Positions 8,279-15,852 of a stretch of DNA of 54,660 bases are shown here, in pieces. The DNA lies in assembly GCF_002007215.1 (NCBI RefSeq), contig NZ_MUHX01000017.1:1-54660 (forward strand), written 5' to 3'. The translations under genes and the position numbers were made by a program. The notes below the pieces were generated by a model. It made no database searches and was not told the origin of the DNA. It worked only from the letters and a program-made list of their open reading frames with translations. This DNA is from Pyramidobacter sp. C12-8 (GTDB lineage: Bacteria > Synergistota > Synergistia > Synergistales > Dethiosulfovibrionaceae). How positions within the stretch are numbered: position 1 is the first letter of the stretch; each line of letters opens with the position of its first letter.

Positions 8279-8425
8279 ATACTATTTCTCAATTAAAATG
8301 CCGAATACAGAGGCGCTGCGGGGGAGATTCACAAAGCGAGCTGCGGTCGAAATAGTCCTGAGCGACTGAACTCCCCCGCAGCGCCCAGAAAACTATGCTA
8401 ATACTTTCTATCAAGGATTAGTCTT
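8279..8425. repeat. MITE-like structured repeat, copy 1
   Basis: About 147 bases closely related to the sequence at 15586-15745. The left end reads ATACTATTTCT. Inner arms GGCGCTGCGGGGGAG (8312-8326) and CTCCCCCGCAGCGCC (8371-8385) are perfect inverted repeats. The right terminal repeat is degenerate here (ATCAAGGATTAGTCTT against ATCGAGAAATAGTATG in copy 2). It lies between the aminotransferase and the TAXI receptor genes and may act as a hairpin between the two mRNA segments. Confidence 0.8.
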
Positions 8426-8521
8426 ATGCACAAGAGACAAGAGGCATTTTTTTGCGCTTGATGGTCCATGAGTTCGAGAGTATCGTCCATTTATTCCATT
8501 TTTGAAGGAGGCATACTATCC

Positions 8522-9475
8522 ATGAGAAAGACGAAGATTACGTTGATGGCGTGTGCATTGTTTTTTGCCATCGTAAATTCTGCCCTCGCTCTTGACTTCG
8601 TCACCATTGGCTCCGGCGGCGTGGGCGGCACGTATTATCCACTGGGCGGTTCCATGGCGGAGATCTTGAACAACGCCAAAATTGACGTAAAAGCGACTTC
8701 CCGGGCCACTTCAGCCTCTCGCGAAAACTGCCGCCTGCTGGCTCGCGACGCCGTGCAGATAGGTATGGTTATGGGCTCCACGCTGTGGCAGGCCTATACG
8801 GGCACTGAAGCCTTCGAAAAGGATGGCAAGCTGGATCTCTACATCCTCATGAATATGTACGCGGCCCCCCAGCATATTGTTACTACCGGCAGGACGGGCA
8901 TCAAAACCTTCGAAGACCTGAGAGGCAAGAGGGTCTCTGTAGGTGCCCCCGGCGGCGGAGATCAGGTGTTGACCAACCTCATTCTTGCAGCGGCTGGATG
9001 GGATCCAGAGAAGGATATCAAGCGGGAGCAGCTGACCCAACCCGAGGGCGCTACCGCTTTGGTAGATGGCAACATCGATGCGGTATTCTGGAACTTCGCG
9101 GCTCCCGGTTCGGCGGTGCTCGAAGTGGCAGCGGTACGCGACGTAGTATTGATTCCGATTCCTGAGGACGTGGTCAAGAAAGTATGCGAGGCGAATCCTT
9201 TCCTGTTTTCTTACACTATTGACAAGAATATATACAATCAGGCAGAAGACTGCCTGACCGTGGCAGATGGCAACTTCCTGGTGGTCAACGGCAAAATGAA
9301 GGAAGACCTCTCCTATCGTCTCGTCAAGACCATCGTGGAAAACCGCGAGGCTTTTAAAAAGGTAACGACCCAGGCGGAGCACTTCAATCCCAAAGAGGCC
9401 AGCGTGGGTATCATTCGCTTCGCTTCTGGCGCCGTAAAGTATTTCAAAGAGCAGGGGTTTGACACTCTCAAATAA
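8522..9475 (+). CDS. TAXI-family TRAP transporter solute receptor
   Basis: A 317-residue secreted binding protein of the TRAP-associated extracytoplasmic immunogenic (TAXI) family. A signal peptide (MRKTKITLMACALFFAIV, cleavage after NSALA) is followed by FVTIGSGGVGGTYYPLGGSMAEIL, the family hallmark. Further typical parts are DLRGKRVSVGAPGGGDQ and LVDGNIDAVFWNFAAPGSAV. It should capture the substrate in the periplasm and hand it to the fused permease encoded next. ATG 8522 lies behind GAAGGAGG; an in-frame ATG upstream at 8468 would bury the signal peptide. TAXI ligands are mostly amino acids or dicarboxylates, and an amino compound fits the aminotransferase upstream. A terminator-like hairpin separates it from the permease. 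Confidence 0.93.
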   Translation: MRKTKITLMACALFFAIVNSALALDFVTIGSGGVGGTYYPLGGSMAEILNNAKIDVKATSRATSASRENCRLLARDAVQIGMVMGSTLWQAYTGTEAFEKDGKLDLYILMNMYAAPQHIVTTGRTGIKTFEDLRGKRVSVGAPGGGDQVLTNLILAAAGWDPEKDIKREQLTQPEGATALVDGNIDAVFWNFAAPGSAVLEVAAVRDVVLIPIPEDVVKKVCEANPFLFSYTIDKNIYNQAEDCLTVADGNFLVVNGKMKEDLSYRLVKTIVENREAFKKVTTQAEHFNPKEASVGIIRFASGAVKYFKEQGFDTLK

Positions 9476-9516
9476 AACGTGCCAGCCTTCGCAAGTGAGC
9501 AAGATTCGGTGTCCCG

Positions 9517-9558
9517 GAAGGGGGCTGGAAAACTCTCCCGGCCCCCTCTTAATTTTTT
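9517..9558 (+). terminator. Attenuating terminator between receptor and permease genes
   Basis: A stem AAGGGGGC-TGG / CC-GGCCCCCTCTT is followed by AATTTTTTAA. It overlaps the region just before the ribosome site of the permease gene. Partial termination here would give more receptor than permease mRNA, as is usual for binding-protein systems. Confidence 0.65.
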
Positions 9559-9571
9559 AAGGAGGCATTTC

Positions 9572-11530
9572 ATGGTAGAACCGCGTTTGCAGGAGAGGGA
9601 GTCTCAAATCGATCCTCCAAAGGCCGAGAGGGTAAAAATAGACAACCCCGAGGAAGCCAAGTTTCGAATTCTGTCGGGCTGGCAAAACTACTTGCTGTGC
9701 GGGTTAGCTCTTTGTGCGTCCTGTTTTCACCTTTATACGGCCTATTTTGGCCAGCTTTCGGCCATGTATCAACGAGGGTGGCACTGGATGTTCATCAGCG
9801 CCATGCTCTTTTTGCGCTATCCCTGTACGAAGAGTCGCCCCAAGAACAAGGTCGACCTTTGGGATTGGGTGCTGATCGCCCTTTCCATCGCAGGATGCCT
9901 CAATATCCTCCTCAATTTTGAGGATATCGCCATGCGCGAGGGAATGGCGATTCCTTCGGATATCTGGATAGGCACAATCATGACGCTGTTGGTGCTTGAT
10001 GGCGCTCGGCGTTCCATGGGCTGGCCTCTGCCCATCATGGCTGCTGTGGCTTTGGCCTATGCATTTTGGGGCCCCTATTTCCCGGGTATGCTGGCCCACG
10101 GGGGGTTTCCCCTGGAGGAAATAGCCCCCTTCCTCTATCTGAGAACCGATGGGATTTTTGGCACTCCCTTAGGCGTATCGGCCTCGTTCATCTTTCTGTT
10201 CGTGCTTTTCGGAGCGTTTTTGAACTTGTCCGGAGCCGGGCAATTCTTCATCGATTTGGCCGTAGCGGTAGCGGGACGCAGTCGTGGCGGTTCCGGCAAG
10301 GCCGCGGTAATTGCCTCCGGCCTTATGGGCATGGTATCGGGGAGTTCTTGCGCCAATACAGTGACCACCGGCGCTTTTACCATCCCTTTGATGAAACAGT
10401 CGGGCTATAAGTCTAATTTCGCAGGGGCTATCGTAGCGGCGGCCTCCACGGGAGGGCAAGTCATGCCACCGGTCATGGGCGCGGCTGCCTTCATCATGGC
10501 TCAATTTTTGGGAATCGCTTATTGGGATATCGTGGTGGCGGCAGCCATTCCTGCTACGCTTTACTTCATCTCCATCATTGCCATGGTGCACTTTCGTGCC
10601 GGCAAACAACGTATGGCAAGCCTTAATGCCGACGAAGTGCCCAGCATCCTGAAACCCCTTAAGGAAGGATGGTTTCTGCTGGCGCCCATCATCGTACTGG
10701 TCATGTTTCTTGGCAAGGGGTTCTCGCCTGTCAAGGCTGTGTTCTGGTCCATCGTGATGCTCATTGTCGTATCCTGGTTCGGCAAGCCTGAACACCGTCT
10801 GACGCCTGCCCGGATACTTCAGGCTCTCATTGCGGGAGGTCTCGGCGCAATCGAGGTGGCGGCGGCCTGTGCGTGTTCCGGCATTGTCATAGGCGTGATC
10901 TCCATTACTGGCGTGGGACTGGCTTTTTCGTCCTACGTGCTGAGTCTTTCCCGCGGTATCCTGCCGCTGGCGCTATTTCTTACCATGATAGGCTCCATCA
11001 TACTGGGCATGGGCATCCCAACCACGGCGCAGTATATCATCACCTCTACGTTGGCAGCTCCGGCGCTCTACGAGATGGGAGTTCCGATGATATCGGCCCA
11101 CTTGTTCTGTCTCTATTTTGGCGTTTTGGCCGATGTGTCGCCTCCTGTGGCGCTCGCTACCTACGCGGCAGCCGGCATAGCGAAGTCAAACCCCATGAAA
11201 ACGGGTTATACTGCCTTGGTGACTGCGGTGGCAGGTTTTTTGGTTCCCTATATGTTTGTCTACAATCCCTATTTACTGCTCCAGGGTGATATTTGGCACA
11301 TCATTATCGGTTGCGGTACCGCCTTGGTTGGCATTGTAGGACTTTCAGCGGGCGTCCAAGGTTTTTTGGTTGACGATCTGAACGTTTTGCAGCGAATGGC
11401 TCTTGTCTCCGTGCCGTTTTTTATCATCTATCCCACGCTGACCAGCAATGTCATAGGCTGCGCCATTATCGCCACCCTCTTCCTGTGGCAGAAGTACCGC
11501 CAGCGTGTAAATCTTGCAGTGGAAAAATAA
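9572..11530 (+). CDS. TRAP transporter permease, 4TM/12TM (DctQ-DctM) fusion
   Basis: A 652-residue inner-membrane protein uniting the small and large TRAP subunits, the form usually paired with TAXI receptors. Residues 1-45 are polar and cytoplasmic; about four helices (DctQ-like) follow, then a long DctM-like part with GLMGMVSGSSCANTVTTGAFTIPL and PPVMGAAAFIMAQFLGI, and a second half with MGIPTTAQYIITSTLAAPAL and DVSPPVALATYAAAGIAKSNP, all typical of the family. Transport would be driven by a sodium or proton gradient. ATG 9572 follows TAAGGAGG. Codon choice here is visibly less G/C-ending than in the downstream CoA-transferase and thiolase genes, which hints at separate histories. Confidence 0.95.
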   Translation: MVEPRLQERESQIDPPKAERVKIDNPEEAKFRILSGWQNYLLCGLALCASCFHLYTAYFGQLSAMYQRGWHWMFISAMLFLRYPCTKSRPKNKVDLWDWVLIALSIAGCLNILLNFEDIAMREGMAIPSDIWIGTIMTLLVLDGARRSMGWPLPIMAAVALAYAFWGPYFPGMLAHGGFPLEEIAPFLYLRTDGIFGTPLGVSASFIFLFVLFGAFLNLSGAGQFFIDLAVAVAGRSRGGSGKAAVIASGLMGMVSGSSCANTVTTGAFTIPLMKQSGYKSNFAGAIVAAASTGGQVMPPVMGAAAFIMAQFLGIAYWDIVVAAAIPATLYFISIIAMVHFRAGKQRMASLNADEVPSILKPLKEGWFLLAPIIVLVMFLGKGFSPVKAVFWSIVMLIVVSWFGKPEHRLTPARILQALIAGGLGAIEVAAACACSGIVIGVISITGVGLAFSSYVLSLSRGILPLALFLTMIGSIILGMGIPTTAQYIITSTLAAPALYEMGVPMISAHLFCLYFGVLADVSPPVALATYAAAGIAKSNPMKTGYTALVTAVAGFLVPYMFVYNPYLLLQGDIWHIIIGCGTALVGIVGLSAGVQGFLVDDLNVLQRMALVSVPFFIIYPTLTSNVIGCAIIATLFLWQKYRQRVNLAVEK

Positions 11531-11564
11531 GGGGTTCTCAAAGATCGGACTAAGGAGGAAGAAT

Positions 11565-12254
11565 ATGGCACGAAATGTGATCAAGCCGGTCATGTCGGCC
11601 AATGAAGCCGTTAAAAACGTCAAAGACGGCATGTCCGTCATGATCGGAGGATTCAACTTCGGCGGCGTTCCTTACACGCTCGTCGAAGCGCTTGAAAAAG
11701 CCGGCACCGGCGGATTGACCATGATCTCCAACGACACGAGTTACGCCGACGTCGGCCACGGCCGGCTCGTGGCCGCGGGGCAGATCAAAAAAGTCATCGC
11801 CTCGCATATCGGCATCAACAAGAAGACCGGCGAGCAGTACAACGCCGGCACGCTCGAACTGGAACTCGTTCCCCAGGGGACTTTCGTCGAGCGCATCCGC
11901 GCCGGCGGCTTCGGTCTGGGCGGATTCCTGACGCCTACCGGCGTCGGCACCAAAGTGGAGGAGGGCAAGCAAGTCATTGAAGTGAACGGCAAAAAATATC
12001 TGCTCGAACTGCCGCTGCGCGCCGACGTGGCGTTGATCCGGGGCCACAGGGCCGATCGCATGGGCAACCTGACCTATTTCGGCACGAACCGCAACTTCAA
12101 TCCCACCATGGCCACCGCGGCCGATCTGGTGATTGCCGAAGTCGATTCGATCGTCGACGTGGGCGAGCTCGACCCCGACAACGTCGTGACCCCCGGCATC
12201 CTGGTGGATATTCTGGTCGTGAAGGGAGACAACTACTATGCTGCCCGTACTTAA
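11565..12254 (+). CDS. atoD: 3-oxoacid/acetate CoA-transferase, alpha subunit
   Basis: A 229-residue family I CoA-transferase alpha subunit. Motifs are VKDGMSVMIGGFNFGGVP near the N-terminus (CoA loop), TMISNDTS, VPQGTFVERIRAGGFGLGGFLTPTGVGT and ELPLRADVALIRGHRADRMGNLTY. With the beta subunit it moves CoA from acyl-CoA donors to acetoacetate or related acids. The ATG at 11565 lies behind TAAGGAGGAAGA, 34 bases after the permease stop, so the two may be cotranscribed. The 3' end overlaps the beta subunit by 17 bases. Butyrate:acetoacetate CoA-transferase (CtfA) is an equally possible name. Confidence 0.9.
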   Translation: MARNVIKPVMSANEAVKNVKDGMSVMIGGFNFGGVPYTLVEALEKAGTGGLTMISNDTSYADVGHGRLVAAGQIKKVIASHIGINKKTGEQYNAGTLELELVPQGTFVERIRAGGFGLGGFLTPTGVGTKVEEGKQVIEVNGKKYLLELPLRADVALIRGHRADRMGNLTYFGTNRNFNPTMATAADLVIAEVDSIVDVGELDPDNVVTPGILVDILVVKGDNYYAART

Positions 12255-12936
12255 CGAAGACGTCGTCCGCAATCGCATCGCCAAACGCATCGCGCTGGAG
12301 TTTGAAGACGGCGACGTGGTCAATCTCGGCATCGGCATCCCCACGCTGGTTTCCAACTTTGTGCCCGAAGGGCGCCGCCTCGTCATCCAGACCGAAAACG
12401 GCTGTCTCGGCGCCGGCCCCGAACCCGAGCAGAAAGATTACCGCTTCATCGGCGCCGGCGGACGTTTTATCACGCCGCTGCCCGGCTGCTCGTTCTTCGG
12501 CAGCGACATGAGCTTCGGCCTGATCCGCGGCGGACACGTCGATGCCACCGTGCTCGGCACGCTGGAAGTCGATCAGGAAGGCAATCTCGCCAACTGGATC
12601 ATCCCCGGCAAACTGCTGCCCGGCATGGGCGGCGCGATGGATCTCGTCGTCGGCGCCAAACGCGTTATCGTCGCCACCACCCACTGCGATAAAAAAGGCC
12701 ATCCCAAGATCCTCAAAAAGTGCCGCCTGCCCCTGACGGCAGTAGGCGTGGTTTCCCTGATCGTCACGGAGTTCGCCGTGTTCTCCATCGAGGACGGCAC
12801 GATGACCTTGCTGGAGATCGCGCCCGAAGTGACCAAGGAAGACGTTCGCTCTCACACCGAAGCGAACTATGTCGAGGCTGAAAATATCACGCAGATGAAA
12901 GGCACGGAAGTGTCAGAAACGGAGGCGGTGAAATAA
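12238..12936 (+). CDS. atoA: 3-oxoacid/acetate CoA-transferase, beta subunit
   Basis: A 232-residue partner of the alpha subunit. The catalytic glutamate is E53 in IQTENGCLGAGP, preceded by VNLGIGIPTLVSNFVPEG. The later segments GSDMSFGLIRGGHVDATVLG and PGKLLPGMGGAMDLVVGAKR are characteristic. E53 forms the covalent glutamyl-CoA thioester in the ping-pong reaction. The start overlaps atoD by 17 bases, indicating translational coupling, and the thiolase starts one base after the stop. The product acetoacetyl-CoA (or a homologue) would go straight to the thiolase. Confidence 0.92.
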   Translation: MLPVLNEDVVRNRIAKRIALEFEDGDVVNLGIGIPTLVSNFVPEGRRLVIQTENGCLGAGPEPEQKDYRFIGAGGRFITPLPGCSFFGSDMSFGLIRGGHVDATVLGTLEVDQEGNLANWIIPGKLLPGMGGAMDLVVGAKRVIVATTHCDKKGHPKILKKCRLPLTAVGVVSLIVTEFAVFSIEDGTMTLLEIAPEVTKEDVRSHTEANYVEAENITQMKGTEVSETEAVK

Positions 12937-12937
12937 A

Positions 12938-14122
12938 ATGAGCAACCCTGTCATTATCAGCGCAGCGCGTACGGCCGGGGGAAAGTTCGGCGGCACGCTT
13001 TCCAAGCTGAGCGGCCCCGAGTTGGGAGCCGTCGCACTGAAAGCGGCCGTTCAGCGTGCCGGCGTCAAAGGCGAGGACGTCGACGAGGTGATCCTCGGCA
13101 CCGGCTGGCAGGCCGGCGTCGGCGCCAACCCCGCCCGTATCGCCATGTACGGCGCCGGCATCCCCAGCTCCGTTCCCGCGTTCACCGTGAACATCCGCTG
13201 CGGTTCCGGCCTGCGCGCCATCATGCTGGCGGCCGACCGCATCCGCCTCGGCGACGCCAAAGTCATCGTCGCCGGCGGCATGGAGAGCGCCTCGAACGTC
13301 CCCTACCTTTTGCCCAAGGCGCGCTGGGGCTATCGCATGGGCGAACAGAAAGTCCTCGACGCCCTGCACAAAGACGGCTTCTTCTGCCCCGTCGCTCAGC
13401 ACCTGATGGGAGAACTCTGCGAAGAAATCGCCGCCGAGTACGAAATCTCGCGCCGGGAACAGGACGAGTTCGCGCTCGCCTCTCATCAAAAGGCCGCCGC
13501 CGCGACGGCAGCCGGGCTTTTCAAGAACGAGATCGTCCCCGTCGCCGTCAAGGACAAAAAGATGGGCGAGATCGTCTGCGACACCGACGAGATCTTCCGC
13601 ACCGATACCTCGCTGGAGAAACTCGCCAAACTCCCTCCCATCTACAAAAAAGACGGCGGCACCATCACCGCCGGCAGCAGTTCGGCCCTGTGCGACAACG
13701 GCGCGATCGTCATCGTTGCCGACCGCGAATGGGCGAAAGAACGCGGGCTCAAGCCGCTGGCCGAGATCCTTGGCTACAGCGCCGCAGCGCTCGACGCCGA
13801 GCGTTTCCCGCTTGGCCCCGTCGTCGCCATGCCCAAGGCGCTGTCCAAAGCCGGACTGAAACTGAGCGACATGGAACTGATCGAGATCAACGAAGCGTTC
13901 GCGGCTCAGGTCATCGCCTGTCACCGCGAAATGCCGTTCGACATGGAAAAGCTGAACGTCCACGGCGGCGCGATCGCCCTCGGTCACCCCATCGGCGCGA
14001 CCGGCGCCAAGATCGCGACCACGCTGATCAACGCGCTCGGTCAGCGGGGCAAGGAGCTCGGCATCGCTTCCGCCTGCATCGGCGGCGGCCAGGGCGTGGC
14101 TATGGTGGTGCGCAAACTGTAA
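12938..14122 (+). CDS. atoB: Acetyl-CoA acetyltransferase (thiolase)
   Basis: A 394-residue thiolase of normal family length. The acyl-accepting cysteine is C88 (NIRCGSGLRAI), with EINEAFAAQ, GGAIALGHPIGATGA (catalytic histidine) and the second cysteine in SACIGGGQG near the C-terminus. It cleaves acetoacetyl-CoA to two acetyl-CoA or works in reverse. The family usually has VN(Q/K)VCGSG around the first cysteine; the arginine just before it (RCGSG) is a small departure. It directly follows atoA by one base, with no ribosome site beyond the end of atoA, so translation is probably coupled. Its GC-ending codons match atoDA, not the TRAP genes. Confidence 0.93.
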   Translation: MSNPVIISAARTAGGKFGGTLSKLSGPELGAVALKAAVQRAGVKGEDVDEVILGTGWQAGVGANPARIAMYGAGIPSSVPAFTVNIRCGSGLRAIMLAADRIRLGDAKVIVAGGMESASNVPYLLPKARWGYRMGEQKVLDALHKDGFFCPVAQHLMGELCEEIAAEYEISRREQDEFALASHQKAAAATAAGLFKNEIVPVAVKDKKMGEIVCDTDEIFRTDTSLEKLAKLPPIYKKDGGTITAGSSSALCDNGAIVIVADREWAKERGLKPLAEILGYSAAALDAERFPLGPVVAMPKALSKAGLKLSDMELIEINEAFAAQVIACHREMPFDMEKLNVHGGAIALGHPIGATGAKIATTLINALGQRGKELGIASACIGGGQGVAMVVRKL

Positions 14123-14132
14123 GATGCTCTTT

Positions 14133-14161
14133 TCTGATGCCGTCTTTGTGACGGCATCAGA
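14133..14161 (+). other. Hairpin after the thiolase gene
   Basis: A perfect 12-bp inverted repeat (TCTGATGCCGTC / GACGGCATCAGA) with loop TTTGT. The following bases are ATAAAAATTG rather than a T-run, so termination would be partial at best. Confidence 0.55.
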
Positions 14162-14203
14162 ATAAAAATTGTTTCGGTTCCCCCACAGAAGGAGAAAACA
14201 ATA

Positions 14204-15565
14204 GTGAGAAAGTTTCTGCAGGCAATGACCAATGTGTTTATTAGCTTAGTCCAGCGCTGGCTTCCCCGCCCATTTACCCTTTCCATTATCCTCAGCGGAC
14301 TTGTCGGCGTGCTGGGGATGATGATTTGCGGCAAGTCCGCAGCTGATATGGTAAATTACTGGGGTAAGGGCTTTTTTGGACTGTTCCCCTTTACTATGCA
14401 GATGGTGCTGATCGTCGTAACAGGGCACGCACTGGCAAGCGCGCCGGTTGTGCAGAGTATGCTTGGCGCTCTCGCCTCCGTACCGCGCGGGCCAAAATCT
14501 GCAATCTTCATTGTCGGTTTTATTTCCTGCCTTGTCAGTTATATCAACTGGGGTTTCGGACTGGTGATTGGAGCTCTTATCGCTAAGGAAGTGGCAATCA
14601 AGAAACGCGGCATGGGCATCCATTATCCGCTTATGATCGCTGCGGTCTACGGCGGCAATGTGCTTCGCGGCCCCTCATCGGCAATCCCCCTGTCGATCGC
14701 GACACCTGGACATTTCCTGGAGAAAGTGTGCGGCATCATCCCTGTTTCCGATACGTTGTTCAGCAGCTGGAACATGTTTATTACGGTAGTGCTGTTTTTC
14801 ATCATCCCCGGGCTGTGTGCCCTGTTGTCTCCGAGCAAAAATGACAAGTATCCGCCTGTGGAACTCGATTCCGCCATCATTGAGGCAGAGTTAAAACGCC
14901 AGGAAAAAGAGCGGGCTGGGCGTATCAAGAAAGCGGACAGAAGTCCGGCCGAACGTCTTGATAATAGTGTCATTATCATGATTCTTCTTGTCGCTGCAGG
15001 CTTCTGGTATCTGTATAATTTCTTTGCCGGCCAGCAGAAATTCAATCTCAACCTGAATACCATCAACTTTGCGTTCATGATGCTCGGACTGCTGGTGCAC
15101 GGTTCGCCCGCGAGATATTCCGAAGCAGTCGGCGAAGCGGTGAAAAGCGTCGGCGGCATCATCCTGCAGTTCCCGTTTTATGCGGGCATGATGGGAATGA
15201 TGAGAGATTCCGGTCTGACAGTAGCGATCGCCAATTTCTTTGTGAGTATCTCTTCGGCTAAGACGCTTCCGTTATTTACGTTCTGGAGCGGCGGTCTGAT
15301 CAACGTCTTTATCCCGTCCGGCGGCGGTCAATGGGCTGTTCAGGGGCCGATCATGATGGAGGCGGCACGGGCACTGAACGCCGACGGAGCAAAAGTCGCG
15401 ATGGCTCTGTGCTGGGGAGACAGCTGGACGAACCAGATTCAGCCGTTCTGGGCTTTGACAATCCTTGCCATTGCGGGATTGGGCGTACGGGATATCATGG
15501 GATATTGCTTGTCGATCGCATTGTTGGTAGGAATTTTTATCTCGGCGGCTTTTATTCTGTTATAG
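14204..15565 (+). CDS. atoE: Short-chain fatty acid transporter, AtoE family
   Basis: A 453-residue polytopic membrane protein of the AtoE (short-chain fatty acid carrier) family, about a dozen helices. Typical parts are VSYINWGFGLVIGALIAKEVA, HYPLMIAAVYGGNVLRGPSSAIPL, the cytoplasmic charged loop around residues 210-250, and FWSGGLINVFIPSGGGQWAVQGP plus CWGDSWTNQIQPFWALTIL in the C-terminal half. The start is GTG 14204 behind AGAAGGAGAAA. In E. coli AtoE belongs to the acetoacetate/butyrate operon with AtoDAB, and the same grouping is seen here. It may import acetoacetate or butyrate, or export fermentation acids. It is the last gene of the island; the second MITE-like repeat follows 20 bases later. 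Confidence 0.9.
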   Translation: MRKFLQAMTNVFISLVQRWLPRPFTLSIILSGLVGVLGMMICGKSAADMVNYWGKGFFGLFPFTMQMVLIVVTGHALASAPVVQSMLGALASVPRGPKSAIFIVGFISCLVSYINWGFGLVIGALIAKEVAIKKRGMGIHYPLMIAAVYGGNVLRGPSSAIPLSIATPGHFLEKVCGIIPVSDTLFSSWNMFITVVLFFIIPGLCALLSPSKNDKYPPVELDSAIIEAELKRQEKERAGRIKKADRSPAERLDNSVIIMILLVAAGFWYLYNFFAGQQKFNLNLNTINFAFMMLGLLVHGSPARYSEAVGEAVKSVGGIILQFPFYAGMMGMMRDSGLTVAIANFFVSISSAKTLPLFTFWSGGLINVFIPSGGGQWAVQGPIMMEAARALNADGAKVAMALCWGDSWTNQIQPFWALTILAIAGLGVRDIMGYCLSIALLVGIFISAAFILL

Positions 15566-15585
15566 CTATAGATTTAACGATTGTT

Positions 15586-15745
15586 ATACTATTTCTTAAT
15601 TAAAATACCGAACACAGAGGCGCTGCGAGGGAGATTCACAAAGCGAGGTGCGCAGACTGCGCAGCAGTCGAAGTAGCTCTGAGCGGCTGAACTCCCTCGC
15701 AGCGCCTTGCAAATTATGTTAGTGCTTTTTATCGAGAAATAGTAT
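15586..15745. repeat. MITE-like structured repeat, copy 2
   Basis: A 160-base element with perfect 11-bp terminal inverted repeats ATACTATTTCT (15586-15596) and AGAAATAGTAT (15735-15745). The inner arms are GGCGCTGCGAGGGAG (15619-15633) and CTCCCTCGCAGCGCC (15692-15706). Compared with copy 1 at 8279-8425, one stem base pair has changed on both sides (G:C to A:T), so pairing is preserved. A small additional self-complementary stretch (TGCGCAG-ACTGCGCA) is present in the loop. No transposase gene lies inside. Confidence 0.85.
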
Positions 15746-15785
15746 GATATTGTCATCTCTTTTAGGTGAAGATTTCCGAGCGAAA

Positions 15786-15838
15786 CGTGAAAACCGGCCG
15801 GAAACCGACGAGCATCCCTCGTCGGTTTCCGGCCGGTT
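15786..15838 (-). terminator. Terminator of the UroD/amino-acid ABC operon
   Basis: A perfect 21-bp stem (15792-15812 with 15818-15838) with a 5-base loop. Reading the minus strand it ends in TTTTCAC. It is nearly the same hairpin core as the one at 3696-3749 (CCGGCCGGAA type). Confidence 0.85.
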
Positions 15839-15852
15839 CTTATCTGGAAAAA

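Noticed and set aside
8279-8425. Repeat copy 1 as an ordinary terminator of the aminotransferase gene
   Set aside because: The stem has a 44-base loop and no T-run, and the same sequence recurs with terminal inverted repeats at 15586-15745, so an element explains it better.
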